Part shown: piece after piece, positions 51,224 through 59,482 of the stretch
Numbering within the stretch: the first letter of the stretch is position 1
Layout: each line of letters starts with the position of its first letter
The notes under the pieces: generated by a model
What the model was told of the DNA's origin: nothing
The model's database searches: none
The model's input: the letters and a program-made list of their open reading frames with translations, nothing else
Assembly (NCBI GenBank): GCA_018398995.1
Contig: CP073759.1
Coordinates: 558,001 to 622,000, forward strand
DNA length: 64,000 bases
DNA from: Methylophilaceae bacterium
GTDB lineage: Bacteria; Pseudomonadota; Gammaproteobacteria; Burkholderiales; Methylophilaceae
Direction of reading: 5' to 3'
Translations under genes and position numbers: made by a program

Positions 51224-51721
51224 ATGATGTCTTACAAGAGAAAAATAACAGCTGCTTTAACGCTATTAATATTAATTGCATGGTCCGGCTACACCCTATT
51301 ACAGAAATCCGAAATAGATGATATTGTGTTTGTATCAATTAAAGGTGAAGCAATCAGCATGGCTTCACTGCGAGGTAAAGTAGTATTAGTTAACTTTTGG
51401 GCAACCGACTGCAAAAGCTGTGTAACTGAAATGCCAGACTTAATTCAAACTTATCATCAATACCAACCTAAAGGACTAGAGATCATTGCAGTTGCTATGC
51501 CATATGATCCACCCGCGCAAGTGGTTAACTTTGCTTCACAAAAAGCACTTCCTTTTCCTGTGATCCATGATAGTTATGCTGAAATAACGCGAACATTTGG
51601 CGGCGTCAAACTTACACCAACGGCTTATATTTACAATAAAGAGGGGAAGCGTATTCAACATGCGGTTGGCGCTTTTAATTTTAACAAACTACACGCTCTA
51701 TTAGATAAGGAACTCAACTAA
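51224..51721 (+). CDS. TlpA-like thiol-disulfide oxidoreductase
   Basis: A 165-residue periplasmic redoxin with an N-terminal membrane anchor (about residues 8-25) and the active site WATDCKSCVTEMP (CXXC). SLRGKVVLVNFWA and GVKLTPTAYIYNKEGK with the cis-proline complete the fold. Related proteins reduce apocytochrome or other periplasmic thiols. Its stop is directly joined to the hemJ start, so they are co-translated. Confidence 0.87.
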   Translation: MMSYKRKITAALTLLILIAWSGYTLLQKSEIDDIVFVSIKGEAISMASLRGKVVLVNFWATDCKSCVTEMPDLIQTYHQYQPKGLEIIAVAMPYDPPAQVVNFASQKALPFPVIHDSYAEITRTFGGVKLTPTAYIYNKEGKRIQHAVGAFNFNKLHALLDKELN

Positions 51722-52132
51722 ATGTTATGGGTTAAAGCTTTTCATATTATTTTTGTCACCAGCTGGTTTGCTGGTTTATTTTACCTACCACGCATCTTTG
51801 TCAACCATGCAATGGAAACCAATCCAGCAGCCATTGAACGACTGGCAATGATGGAGCACAAATTATATCGCTTCATGTTACCTTTAGCGTTGTTGGCTTT
51901 GGGATTTGGTTTCTGGTTATGGGTAGGCTATGGCATTGGTGGCAAATGGATGCACCCTAAACTGACACTGGTCGTCGGCTTAATTGCCTACCATGCTTAT
52001 TGCGGAAAAATCATACGTGATTTTAAAGCTGGGTTAAACAAACGTAGCCACCTTTGGTTTCGTTGGTTCAATGAATTACCCGTATTGGCATTAACACTGA
52101 TAGTGATATTGGTAGTAGTCAAACCATTCTAA
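51722..52132 (+). CDS. hemJ: HemJ-type protoporphyrinogen oxidase (CopD-like)
   Basis: HemJ oxidises protoporphyrinogen IX in haem synthesis and replaces HemG or HemY. The 136-residue membrane protein has four hydrophobic helices with conserved His in KAFHIIFVTSWFAGLFYLPRIFV and a Lys in MHPKLTLVVGLIAYHAYCGK. The final WFNELPVLALTLIVILVVV is typical. The start abuts the tlpA-like stop. Confidence 0.82.
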   Translation: MLWVKAFHIIFVTSWFAGLFYLPRIFVNHAMETNPAAIERLAMMEHKLYRFMLPLALLALGFGFWLWVGYGIGGKWMHPKLTLVVGLIAYHAYCGKIIRDFKAGLNKRSHLWFRWFNELPVLALTLIVILVVVKPF

Positions 52133-52143
52133 ATTGAATACGT

Positions 52144-52893
52144 ATGATGCATATCCTACATTCTCATTGGCTTATTCAAATGCTGCAAAAAGCAGGCAAT
52201 ACACCACAGAAACGTTTGCTGTGCTTGTTTGATATTTTAAATGACTGGTCAGAAGCACCTGGCTTTAATGTCAGTTTAGATCAGGATATCGATCCCAATG
52301 ATGCTGCATTACTTAAAACATATTTAAGCCTAGAAGCAGCCAAAGCACGCGCAGCTTTGCCAGAAATGCTTGCTACGCAACTGTATGTAATGGCGCTATC
52401 AGCTATCCATGAAAAACTGTTGGGACACAATCCAGCAGGATTAGTGCATGCAAAAAGTGCGGCGGCGGCTTTAATTACGGCACAAACAAAAAAAGAGTTT
52501 CATATCTCACGCACTTCAGCCTACGCGATAGCGGTCAGCTTTCTGGGTACCATGGTGCTTGTGGGTGGCCTACTGTTTGTTAATCATCCAAACAATGCAG
52601 AGGCAATACAGCTGAGTTCTACACCAGACGCAATAGTTGAGCCTACAATTAACGCCTCCATCGCAACTCCACAAAGCACAGCTGCGCTTGTTGCGCAAAT
52701 TGAACAAATGCGCAGTGGTAATTGCCGCCTATTAGAGGCTATCCTATTGCCAGACCACTATAAATCGGTTTACTTTAAGAATATTGTACTGGGTCAAATT
52801 AGTACGGATGTAGACGAACAAAAAGTAGTCCGTGAATTATTGGATAAAATACATTGCAATTACTCCCCCATGCTGATGAAAAAATCAACCTAA
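52144..52893 (+). CDS. Hypothetical protein with one membrane helix
   Basis: A 249-residue protein of unknown family. The first 120 residues are soluble and helical, a single hydrophobic segment lies at about residues 127-148 (AYAIAVSFLGTMVLVGGLLFV), and the rest is outside the membrane with two Cys (residues about 192 and 239) that could form a disulfide. It lies 11 bases after hemJ, probably in the same operon. No motif assigns a function. Confidence 0.6.
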   Translation: MMHILHSHWLIQMLQKAGNTPQKRLLCLFDILNDWSEAPGFNVSLDQDIDPNDAALLKTYLSLEAAKARAALPEMLATQLYVMALSAIHEKLLGHNPAGLVHAKSAAAALITAQTKKEFHISRTSAYAIAVSFLGTMVLVGGLLFVNHPNNAEAIQLSSTPDAIVEPTINASIATPQSTAALVAQIEQMRSGNCRLLEAILLPDHYKSVYFKNIVLGQISTDVDEQKVVRELLDKIHCNYSPMLMKKST

Positions 52894-52952
52894 CCCTAAT
52901 TTCATTCAGCCGTTTTTTCAACATAAATAAGCGCCATTTACAAAAATAAAAC

Positions 52953-53056
52953 TATACAGAATAGTATATTAATTGGCAGAATACTAAGGGGTTAAACTCA
53001 CTTTCTTCAGGCTATTTAGCCACTTGAATTTGCCATTAACATTACAAGTCTGTATA
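52953..53056. promoter_or_regulatory. Two degenerate operator-like sites before the tetR gene
   Basis: TATACAGA at 52953-52960 begins an imperfect 16-bp dyad (TATACAGA-ATAGTATA), and its reverse complement TCTGTATA at 53049-53056 ends another. A TetR dimer binding TATACAGA-TCTGTATA-like sites would fit autoregulation. A TATACT at 53085-53090 is the likely -10. Confidence 0.4.
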
Positions 53057-53096
53057 CAAATTTTAATAAAGAATAATCACATGTTATACTCGCCAC

Positions 53097-53666
53097 ATGT
53101 GCAGCCTAAGAGATAAAATACTGAATACTGCGACTGATTTATTTCAGACGCGAGGTATTAACTCGACTGGCGTCGATACAATTGTTGCGGTTGCTGGCAC
53201 TACAAAAATGACACTTTATAAGTATTTTCATACGAAAGAAGGTCTTATTTTAGAGGTGCTTAATAAAAGTCAACAGGATTTCCAAAGCTGGCTTGATAAC
53301 AAGCTGAACAGCAGTAGCAAAGCACCTGCCGATAAAATAAAACAATTATTTGATTTCATTGAAGAGTGGATTACTTCGCCGAGTTTTCTAGGCATGGGTT
53401 TTATTAAAGCATCTGCCGAGTTCCCAAATGAAGAGAATCCAATTCATCAACTTTCATCCAAACAGTCACGTGAGTTTAGGCAATATATCAGCAAGCTCGC
53501 TAGCGAAGCGCAGATTAAAGACGCAAATGGCTTGGCGTTACAGCTGTCGCTCTTGTTTGAAGGTGCGGTGCAAGCTGAGCAGATGAAACGTGGATCAGGC
53601 GCTATCAAATATGCCAAAAAAGCAGCTAAATTGTTGATTGACGGCGCGATTAATGAATCACATTAA
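53097..53666 (+). CDS. TetR-family transcriptional regulator
   Basis: A 189-residue regulator with the N-terminal TetR HTH (LRDKILNTATDLFQTRGINSTGVDTIVAVAGTTKMTLYKYFHTKEGLILEVL) and a variable helical ligand domain. No Shine-Dalgarno precedes the ATG, and the probable -10 box ends 6 bases before it, so the message may be leaderless. The next gene is a PfkB-family kinase 84 bases away, which might be a target. The ligand is unknown. Confidence 0.87.
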   Translation: MCSLRDKILNTATDLFQTRGINSTGVDTIVAVAGTTKMTLYKYFHTKEGLILEVLNKSQQDFQSWLDNKLNSSSKAPADKIKQLFDFIEEWITSPSFLGMGFIKASAEFPNEENPIHQLSSKQSREFRQYISKLASEAQIKDANGLALQLSLLFEGAVQAEQMKRGSGAIKYAKKAAKLLIDGAINESH

Positions 53667-53750
53667 ACCGTTAATATTCAGTTTTAACTTGCATTGCATG
53701 TCCTAGCTACAAGATAATGTTGCTTTGATTTCATTAGAAAATTACGTCTC

Positions 53751-54695
53751 ATGCATACACTCATCTGCGGCTCTCTCGCTTTTGACACCATTATGGTGTT
53801 CCAAGATCAATTTAAAAACCATATCCTACCTGACCAAATACATAAATTAAGTGTTGCTTTTTTTGTGCCAGAAATGCGCAAAGAGTTTGGTGGTACGGCT
53901 GGTAATATTGCTTACAACTTACAATTGCTTGAAGGTGAGCCATTAATAATGGCAACTGTTGGTGAAGACTTTGCTAATTATCAACAGTGGATGGATGAGA
54001 ATCAACTGTCTAACCAACACATTAAAATCATGCCAAATAGTTTTACTGCGCAAGCTTTTATCACGACCGATTTAGATGACAATCAAATTACTGCATTTCA
54101 TCCCGGCGCAATGGTAGCGTCTCATCAAAACAGTGTTAAAGACGCTAAAGACGTAACACTAGCGATTATCGCTCCCGATGGACGAGATGGCATGTTTCAA
54201 CATGCACAAGAGTGTTTTGATGCTCACATTCCTTTTATGTTTGACCCTGGTCAAGGCCTACCGATGTTTAATGGCGAAGAGCTGATGCATTTTATCAATA
54301 TGGCTACTTATCTTGCGGTGAACGACTATGAGGCACAGGTGCTGCAAGAGAAAACTGGACTTTCGTTAAATGAAATTGCAGAAAAAGTTGAAGCGCTGAT
54401 TGTTACACTTGGTGCGCAAGGCTCTCACATTTATGCTGATGGTCAACGTTATGAGATACCAAGCGTTAAAGCAAAAGCAGTGGTTGATCCAACAGGTTGT
54501 GGTGATGCTTATCGTGCAGGCTTGTTATATGGTATTGCAAGAAAGTGGGATTGGTTGGCTTGTGGCAGATTGGCCGCCACAATGGGCGCCATAAAGATTG
54601 CCAGTCGGGGTGGTCAAAATCACAAACCGACTCGCGAAGAAATAGAGAATATTTATAGTCAAGCATTAATCAAAGAAGTGGCATCACAAGTTTAA
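53751..54695 (+). CDS. PfkB-family carbohydrate/nucleoside kinase
   Basis: A 314-residue kinase of the PfkB (ribokinase/adenosine kinase) fold. The first signature is EFGGTAGNIAYNL at about residue 42 and the second is VDPTGCGDAYRAGLLYG near residue 248, with catalytic Asp in TGCGD. Such proteins are annotated adenosine kinase in some betaproteobacteria, but the substrate cannot be fixed from sequence. It follows the TetR gene. Confidence 0.85.
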   Translation: MHTLICGSLAFDTIMVFQDQFKNHILPDQIHKLSVAFFVPEMRKEFGGTAGNIAYNLQLLEGEPLIMATVGEDFANYQQWMDENQLSNQHIKIMPNSFTAQAFITTDLDDNQITAFHPGAMVASHQNSVKDAKDVTLAIIAPDGRDGMFQHAQECFDAHIPFMFDPGQGLPMFNGEELMHFINMATYLAVNDYEAQVLQEKTGLSLNEIAEKVEALIVTLGAQGSHIYADGQRYEIPSVKAKAVVDPTGCGDAYRAGLLYGIARKWDWLACGRLAATMGAIKIASRGGQNHKPTREEIENIYSQALIKEVASQV

Positions 54696-54726
54696 TAAGC
54701 AATTTTTAATATTGATGGGGAAAATT

Positions 54727-55179
54727 ATGTATCTATCGAGAGTCTTATTCATTACCACTTTATCCCTCTTTGTCATCGCTTGCGCCAGTTCAAATTCAGG
54801 TAGCGTCTATAAACGTGATGATGCGCGTAAAGTACAAACGGTTAAAACTGGCATTGTAGAGAGTGTACGTACGGTTCAATTAGAGGGGACAAAATCGCCT
54901 ATCGGATCAATTGCAGGCGGCGCAGTTGGCGGAATTGCCGGCAGTTCTGTCGGCAGTGGCCGAACCGGCAGCATCGCAGCGGTAATTGGTGCAGTTGCAG
55001 GTGGTCTTGCAGGCTCTGCAATAGAAGAAGGAATCACCCGTAAAGATGCATTGGAAATCACCATCAAACTAGATGGGGGTGGCCTTATTGCTATTGTGCA
55101 AGAAGCTGATGAGCAGTTTAATCCTGGTGAACGTGTTCGTATTATTGAGAGTGGCGGCACTTCTCGGGTAAGCCACTAG
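54727..55179 (+). CDS. Glycine-zipper 2TM outer-membrane lipoprotein
   Basis: A 150-residue SlyB/Pcp-like lipoprotein. The signal peptide ends in the lipobox LFVIAC, followed by a glycine zipper (GSIAGGAVGGIAGSSVGSGRTGSIAAVIGAVAGGLAGSAIEE) and a C-terminal beta domain. I take the ATG at 54727 as start because GGGG lies 7 bases upstream; a TTG at 54712 is also in frame. It probably sits in the outer membrane. Its stop is next to the Pho-box-like repeats of olsB. Confidence 0.82.
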   Translation: MYLSRVLFITTLSLFVIACASSNSGSVYKRDDARKVQTVKTGIVESVRTVQLEGTKSPIGSIAGGAVGGIAGSSVGSGRTGSIAAVIGAVAGGLAGSAIEEGITRKDALEITIKLDGGGLIAIVQEADEQFNPGERVRIIESGGTSRVSH

Positions 55180-55234
55180 CGTCACAAAATCGTCATCTTG
55201 TTTTAATCTAATCGTCATTTGACTCTCATATTAT
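55180..55234 (+). promoter_or_regulatory. Pho-box-like array and -10 box of olsB
   Basis: CGTCA occurs at 55180, 55191 and 55213, that is at 0, 11 and 33 bases, the 11-bp step of PhoB direct repeats. The second and third units read CGTCAT and are near the E. coli consensus CTGTCAT, with AT-rich spacers between. A TATTAT at 55229-55234 serves as -10 about 11 bases after the last unit, where PhoB boxes replace the -35. The start codon of olsB is at 55260. Confidence 0.6.
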
Positions 55235-55259
55235 CTCTTTTTGTTAAAGGAGAGATAAT

Positions 55260-56015
55260 ATGATGCTAATACAACCAGCAGTTCAACAAAATCGATCACC
55301 CTCAAAACCCAACCTAAAAGTATCACTCGCCATCCATCCCAGCGAAGTTCAAGAGGCACAGCGCTTGCGCTATAAAGTGTTCGCAGAAGAAATGGGGGCA
55401 AAAATTGCTGGAAACAATGGTCTGGATATTGATGGATTTGATGCTTTTTGTGACCATCTACTTGTCCGTGATACGAACACGCAACAAGTTATTGGCACTT
55501 ATCGTATATTAAGTCCTACACAAGCGAACGAAGCTGGAAGTTATTACTCTTCAGGTGAATTTGATTTAAGTCGTATCAATCATTTACTAGGCAATACAGT
55601 AGAAGTTGGTCGCGCCTGCGTGCATCGCGATTATAGAAGCGGCGGCACAATTACATTGCTATGGGCTGGTTTAGCCAAATATATGCGTTCACATGGCTAT
55701 CAGCACATGATAGGTTGCGCAAGTATTCCCATGAATGATGGCGGACATGCAGCAGCTTCTATTTACCATCATCTCAAAGATAAACACTTATGCCCCCCGG
55801 AATACCGCGTATTTCCACACGTACATCTACCAATCGAATCACTCAATAATACGATGCAAGTAGATTGCCCACCATTAATCAAGGGCTATCTAAGACTAGG
55901 TGCAAAAATTTGCGGGGAACCGGCATGGGATAGCTATTTCAATACAGCCGATATACTGGTAATGTTATCAATATCTGAGATTAACCAAAAATATGCAGCA
56001 CATTTTTTAAGATAG
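55260..56015 (+). CDS. olsB: OlsB-like ornithine N-acyltransferase
   Basis: OlsB adds a 3-hydroxyacyl chain to ornithine, the first step of ornithine lipid synthesis. The 251-residue protein is a GNAT-fold enzyme; RLRYKVFAEEMGA near residue 36 and NTVEVGRACVHRDYRSGGTITLLWAGLAKYM near residue 115 are the family wording. The start has a strong AAAGGAGAG ribosome site. It is followed 3 bases later by an acyltransferase that would be OlsA. Phosphate control is likely from the promoter. Confidence 0.82.
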   Translation: MMLIQPAVQQNRSPSKPNLKVSLAIHPSEVQEAQRLRYKVFAEEMGAKIAGNNGLDIDGFDAFCDHLLVRDTNTQQVIGTYRILSPTQANEAGSYYSSGEFDLSRINHLLGNTVEVGRACVHRDYRSGGTITLLWAGLAKYMRSHGYQHMIGCASIPMNDGGHAAASIYHHLKDKHLCPPEYRVFPHVHLPIESLNNTMQVDCPPLIKGYLRLGAKICGEPAWDSYFNTADILVMLSISEINQKYAAHFLR

Positions 56016-56018
56016 CAT

Positions 56019-56768
56019 TTGCCAAAAACCAATTCTTTGATCATTAGCTTCCGGCTTTTACGCATACTGATGCATATATTGTTCGGTATACTGATTGTTG
56101 CTGTTAGCTGGCCCCTCGCTCAAGAAAAAACCAGAACAAAGCTAACTAAATGGTGGTGTCGTCAGTTACTGGACTGTTTCAATATTCAAGTTTTTTTGTT
56201 TGGCGAAATACCACAAGATAACACGACCAATAATATGTTTCTTGCTAATCATGTTTCTTGGGCAGATATCTATGCGCTTAATAGCGTTTTACCACTACAA
56301 TTTATTGCCAAATCTGATATTAACCAGTGGCCAATTCTTGGCTATCTTGTTAGAAAGTCTGGCACTATTTTTATCAATAGAAATAGTCGAAAAGACACTA
56401 GTCGCATTGTAAAAATGACGACTGATCGGCTCCTGGCAGGCGCTAATGTTGGATTTTTTCCTGAAGGCACGACTACAGATGGCACTTCACTTGCTCACTT
56501 CAAAAGCAGCCTTATCCAAGCTGCCATTAATGCAAATGCGATGTTACGGCCTGTTGCCATTCGCTACCCACTTAGTATTGGCGGCATCAACACAGAAATG
56601 GCTTATGCTGGAGAAACGACACTAGGCCAATCAATGATGCGCATATTAAAGCAAAAAGAACCTGTAGTAGAACTCTACTTTCTACCCCCAATTGACCCGC
56701 AATCTGCCAATAGACAAGTACTATCAGATTTAGTATTTACCAGCATTGCTAATCAACTGAGCCTTTAG
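56019..56768 (+). CDS. PlsC-family acyltransferase (OlsA candidate)
   Basis: A 249-residue 1-acyl-glycerol-3-phosphate acyltransferase-like enzyme with an N-terminal membrane segment, the NHVSWAD motif (HX4D, about residues 78-83) and the second block FPEGTTTDG. Adjacent to olsB, it is the natural candidate for lyso-ornithine lipid acylation; a role in phosphatidic acid synthesis is possible as well. It starts with TTG three bases after olsB. Its 3' end overlaps apaH by 4 bases. Confidence 0.83.
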   Translation: MPKTNSLIISFRLLRILMHILFGILIVAVSWPLAQEKTRTKLTKWWCRQLLDCFNIQVFLFGEIPQDNTTNNMFLANHVSWADIYALNSVLPLQFIAKSDINQWPILGYLVRKSGTIFINRNSRKDTSRIVKMTTDRLLAGANVGFFPEGTTTDGTSLAHFKSSLIQAAINANAMLRPVAIRYPLSIGGINTEMAYAGETTLGQSMMRILKQKEPVVELYFLPPIDPQSANRQVLSDLVFTSIANQLSL

Positions 56769-57595
56769 CAAGCAACTGTTTGCGGTTTATCTTTTTTTTG
56801 AGAGGCAACTTGAACTAGCTGTTTAGTTTCAAGACACATGGCCGTCAACTGGCCTCCCCATAAACAGCCGCTGTCTAGGGCATGCACATTTTGAGATTGA
56901 TACAACCCTAAAGCAGACCAATGTCCAACGATGATCGCTTGATTTTTCGATGCTCGATTTGGCAAATCAAACCAGGGCTTCAGCCCTTCTGGGATATCAT
57001 CTAACGTACCTTTAAAGCTAAAATCCAACGCACCATCAAGTTTACAAACCCGCATACGCGTCATTACATTAGTGATGATACGTAAACGATCATAACCTAC
57101 TAAATGATCATGCCAAACATTTGGCGTATTCCCATACATATGCAGTAAAAATTCTACATAGGACTCACTCTGCAATGCCTCTTCCACTTCTTTTGCATAA
57201 GCTAGGGCTTGATTAACTTCCCATTGCGGCAACAATCCTGCATGTACCATCACATAATCACCGTTTGAAATCATCAACGGCTGATGACGCAACCAAGTTA
57301 ACAATTCGTCAGCATCTGCCGCATCTAGGATTGGTTGCAAGGTATCACTTTTATGCGCCTTACGGATGCCATGTGCCACAGCAATGGCATGTAAGTCGTG
57401 GTTACCCAATACCGTTTTCACACAATCTCGGTGCTGATAACACCAGCGCAACACCTCCAACGACCCACTACCACGATTGATTAAATCACCTACTAACCAT
57501 AACTGATCAGCTTTCAGATCAAACTCAATACGCGCCAGCAACGCTTGAAAAGCATAGTAACATCCTTGGATATCGCCTATTGCGTATATCGCCAT
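56765..57595 (-). CDS. apaH: Bis(5'-nucleosyl)-tetraphosphatase, symmetrical
   Basis: ApaH cuts Ap4A to two ADP. It has 276 residues with phosphoesterase motifs YAIGDIQGCY, VGDLINRG and LGNHDLHAIA, and the later HAGLLPQW, all of the family. It overlaps the convergent acyltransferase gene by 4 bases at the 3' end. Confidence 0.94.
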   Translation of the reverse strand: MAIYAIGDIQGCYYAFQALLARIEFDLKADQLWLVGDLINRGSGSLEVLRWCYQHRDCVKTVLGNHDLHAIAVAHGIRKAHKSDTLQPILDAADADELLTWLRHQPLMISNGDYVMVHAGLLPQWEVNQALAYAKEVEEALQSESYVEFLLHMYGNTPNVWHDHLVGYDRLRIITNVMTRMRVCKLDGALDFSFKGTLDDIPEGLKPWFDLPNRASKNQAIIVGHWSALGLYQSQNVHALDSGCLWGGQLTAMCLETKQLVQVASQKKDKPQTVAC

Positions 57596-57633
57596 CAGCG
57601 CAAACTTAACAATGCAAACAGTGAAGTTATCGC

Positions 57634-58170
57634 TTACTCTGAGACTGATCCCTCTGACGTTTCCGCTTCGTCAGATTCAGGTTCTGGCGCTGTAAAGTTC
57701 GCGCCTGCACCATTAGCCATATAGGCAACTGCCCTAGCAATTTCATTATCAGTTAGATCTGGATTGCCGCCACGTGCTGGCATCATACGAATACCCTCGA
57801 TAGCGTGTTTTGTTAAGGTTTCATAACCTTGCGCGATACGTGCCGACCAAGCATTGTTATCACCCAATTTAGGTGATTCCATCATGCCTGAAGCATGACA
57901 TGCTGCACAGGCCTGATTGACAATATCTTCGGCACTCTTTTGCACTTTGGCGCTAGCAGCGGCAGCGACCTCTACAACAGCCAATGGCTTAATATTATTT
58001 AAGACTTCAGTCCTATCAGCTTCGGCTGGTTTTTGTGTAACACTTTTAGGCGCCTCTGGCGACTTAGTCACCATGTAAATAACAAAGATAGGCGCAAGAA
58101 TACCACCTAATACAATAACAATTTTTTGCATCAAAGTAACATTTGATGCTGCGTGTGTTTCATTACTCAT
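57634..58170 (-). CDS. Cytochrome c5-type protein, membrane anchored
   Basis: A 178-residue c-type cytochrome. A hydrophobic helix near residues 14-34 (KIVIVLGGILAPIFVIYMV) anchors it, a linker follows, and one haem site CAACH stands near residue 93, with MMPARGG carrying the likely Met ligand. It ends with an acidic Glu-rich tail. I chose the ATG at 58170; an upstream TTG at 58233 is in frame. It would carry electrons at the periplasmic side. Confidence 0.85.
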   Translation of the reverse strand: MSNETHAASNVTLMQKIVIVLGGILAPIFVIYMVTKSPEAPKSVTQKPAEADRTEVLNNIKPLAVVEVAAAASAKVQKSAEDIVNQACAACHASGMMESPKLGDNNAWSARIAQGYETLTKHAIEGIRMMPARGGNPDLTDNEIARAVAYMANGAGANFTAPEPESDEAETSEGSVSE

Positions 58171-58328
58171 GATTGATAACCTATGTTGAATTAAATTAGC
58201 TAAATTATACCAGCAACTGAAGTGTATCAGCATGCAACGAGCAAGGCTGCGTTAAATTATGCATCTGTATAACAAACCTATTTTCATAGACGTTTAGCTT
58301 GACGATCTATCCCATCATGCCAACGCGA

Positions 58329-58359
58329 TTGAGACAAGCGACAGACGCTTTGCTATAAT
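58329..58359 (+). promoter_or_regulatory. Promoter of the tRNA-Arg gene
   Basis: TTGAGA at 58329-58334 and an extended -10, TGCTATAAT, with TATAAT at 58354-58359, stand 10 bases before the tRNA. The 19-base spacer is longer than the ideal 17. Confidence 0.7.
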
Positions 58360-58368
58360 CCGCCACAA

Positions 58369-58445
58369 GCGCCCGTAGCTCAGTTGGATAGAGTGTTGGT
58401 TTCCGAAGCCAAAGGTCGTGGGTTCGACTCCCGCCGGGCGCGCCA
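58369..58445 (+). tRNA. tRNA-Arg (anticodon CCG)
   Basis: A 77-base cloverleaf with encoded CCA. The acceptor stem GCGCCCG/CGGGCGC is perfect, the T arm is GTGGG-TTCGACT-CCCGC, and the anticodon loop TTCCGAA gives anticodon CCG, which reads CGG. The D loop has AGTTGGAT. Confidence 0.95.
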
Positions 58446-58461
58446 GTCAATAGAATAAAAA

Positions 58462-58499
58462 ATCTATGTCAGATGTAATAATCTATGTCAGATGTAATA
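58462..58499. repeat. Perfect 19-bp tandem duplication
   Basis: The unit atctatgtcagatgtaata occurs twice head to tail (58462-58480 and 58481-58499), 16 bases after the tRNA-Arg gene. There is no integrase gene or copy of the tRNA end nearby, so it looks like a local slippage duplication rather than an attachment site. Confidence 0.9.
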
Positions 58500-58672
58500 T
58501 AGATTGGCCGGAATGGCGATTGTATGCCTTCCATCCCTCAACCACGATATGCTTCTTTTTTACTCTACTACCCTTTAGACCACTTAATGAACACCGGCAA
58601 CTTCACCACCTGAGCAATTTGTGACTATAAAAATCTCGACATAGGTAGTCAACATTAAGTACTAGTTCAAAT

Positions 58673-58825
58673 CTATTTAAAAAACAGCAAGTACAACATG
58701 AGACCAAAATAGAGTATTGCGAATACCGCAACAATCCAAAAAACTTTTAGCATATTGGTATTAATCTCGGTTAACTTATTATTATTTTCCTTAAGTTGCT
58801 TGATAAGCGCGTCTTCATTTTGCAT
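58673..58825 (-). CDS. Small membrane protein (50 residues)
   Basis: A 50-residue protein: an acidic, Asn/Lys-rich helix (NEDALIKQLKENNNKLTEINTNM) then one membrane segment (VFWIVAVFAILYFGLMLYLLFF). The ATG at 58825 has AAGGA 8 bases upstream, inside the end of the preceding gene. The upstream gene stops at 58827-58829, one base before this start, so translation is coupled. Function unknown. Confidence 0.6.
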   Translation of the reverse strand: MQNEDALIKQLKENNNKLTEINTNMLKVFWIVAVFAILYFGLMLYLLFFK

Positions 58826-58826
58826 A

Positions 58827-59012
58827 TCAGGATTCCTTATTAGTAGCTTTGTGATGTTTATCTGCCATAAATTCAGCAACAAGGTTGCGATGGCGCATAC
58901 ATTCTGGGCTATTTTTATCTTTGCATTGCTCTCGCAATTTACAAAAACATGTGTTATTTACCATCGACTCTAAAGAAGTGACTTCAGAATTGCTGCTCGA
59001 ATTTTTTATCAT
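58827..59012 (-). CDS. Small cysteine-cluster protein (61 residues)
   Basis: A 61-residue soluble protein. Four Cys in the pattern C-X-C-X5-C-X7-C (residues about 22, 24, 30 and 38) and two His near the C terminus could bind a metal. The ATG is preceded by TAGGTAAAGT. It runs straight into the 50-residue membrane protein gene. I know no family for it. Confidence 0.5.
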   Translation of the reverse strand: MIKNSSSNSEVTSLESMVNNTCFCKLREQCKDKNSPECMRHRNLVAEFMADKHHKATNKES

Positions 59013-59122
59013 ACTTTACCTATCTGATCGATTTGATACATTTTAAAACGCAGTTAAACATGCGTTAAGTTGCTATATTAACTGAATCAGCCAAGACTGA
59101 CATAAGCCAAATAAATTGACCG

Positions 59123-59482
59123 CTAATGCTTCATGATACTAAACGAATCCACTATTAATTGGCGGGTAATCGTTTTAATTTCTAACATTTGACCATCCTT
59201 CTGAAAGTGAAATTGACAACCATCCAGCGCCATTGAGATGCAATCGACAACTTCGGTCATCCCTTGATTATAAATCTCGGCCGCATAAAGGCTGCTGTTC
59301 TCAATCTGTTGATTGTTAATGCCCTGCCATCCTTGCGCTATCAATATTTTTTTAACCTCACCATAGGGCATGCCTTCTTGCAGCTTGATAAGGGATTCAT
59401 CCGCGTATGCGAGTGGCGTGCACAATAAGCATAACGCCAAGGTGTATAGTTTGTAACAAGCTGACCTATTATTTTTTTGCAT
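59123..59482 (-). CDS. Hypothetical secreted protein
   Basis: A 119-residue protein with a signal peptide (hydrophobic stretch YTLALCLLCTPLAYA, cut before DES). The mature part contains two Cys (VVDCISMALDGC) that may form a disulfide, and resembles small periplasmic proteins starting LQEGMPYGEVKKILIAQGW. It overlaps the DCC protein gene by 14 bases. Function unknown. Confidence 0.65.
   Translation of the reverse strand: MQKNNRSACYKLYTLALCLLCTPLAYADESLIKLQEGMPYGEVKKILIAQGWQGINNQQIENSSLYAAEIYNQGMTEVVDCISMALDGCQFHFQKDGQMLEIKTITRQLIVDSFSIMKH

Noticed and set aside
58446-58672. Integration site for a genomic island next to the tRNA
   Set aside because: No integrase, no repeat of the tRNA 3' end and no change in gene type are seen.
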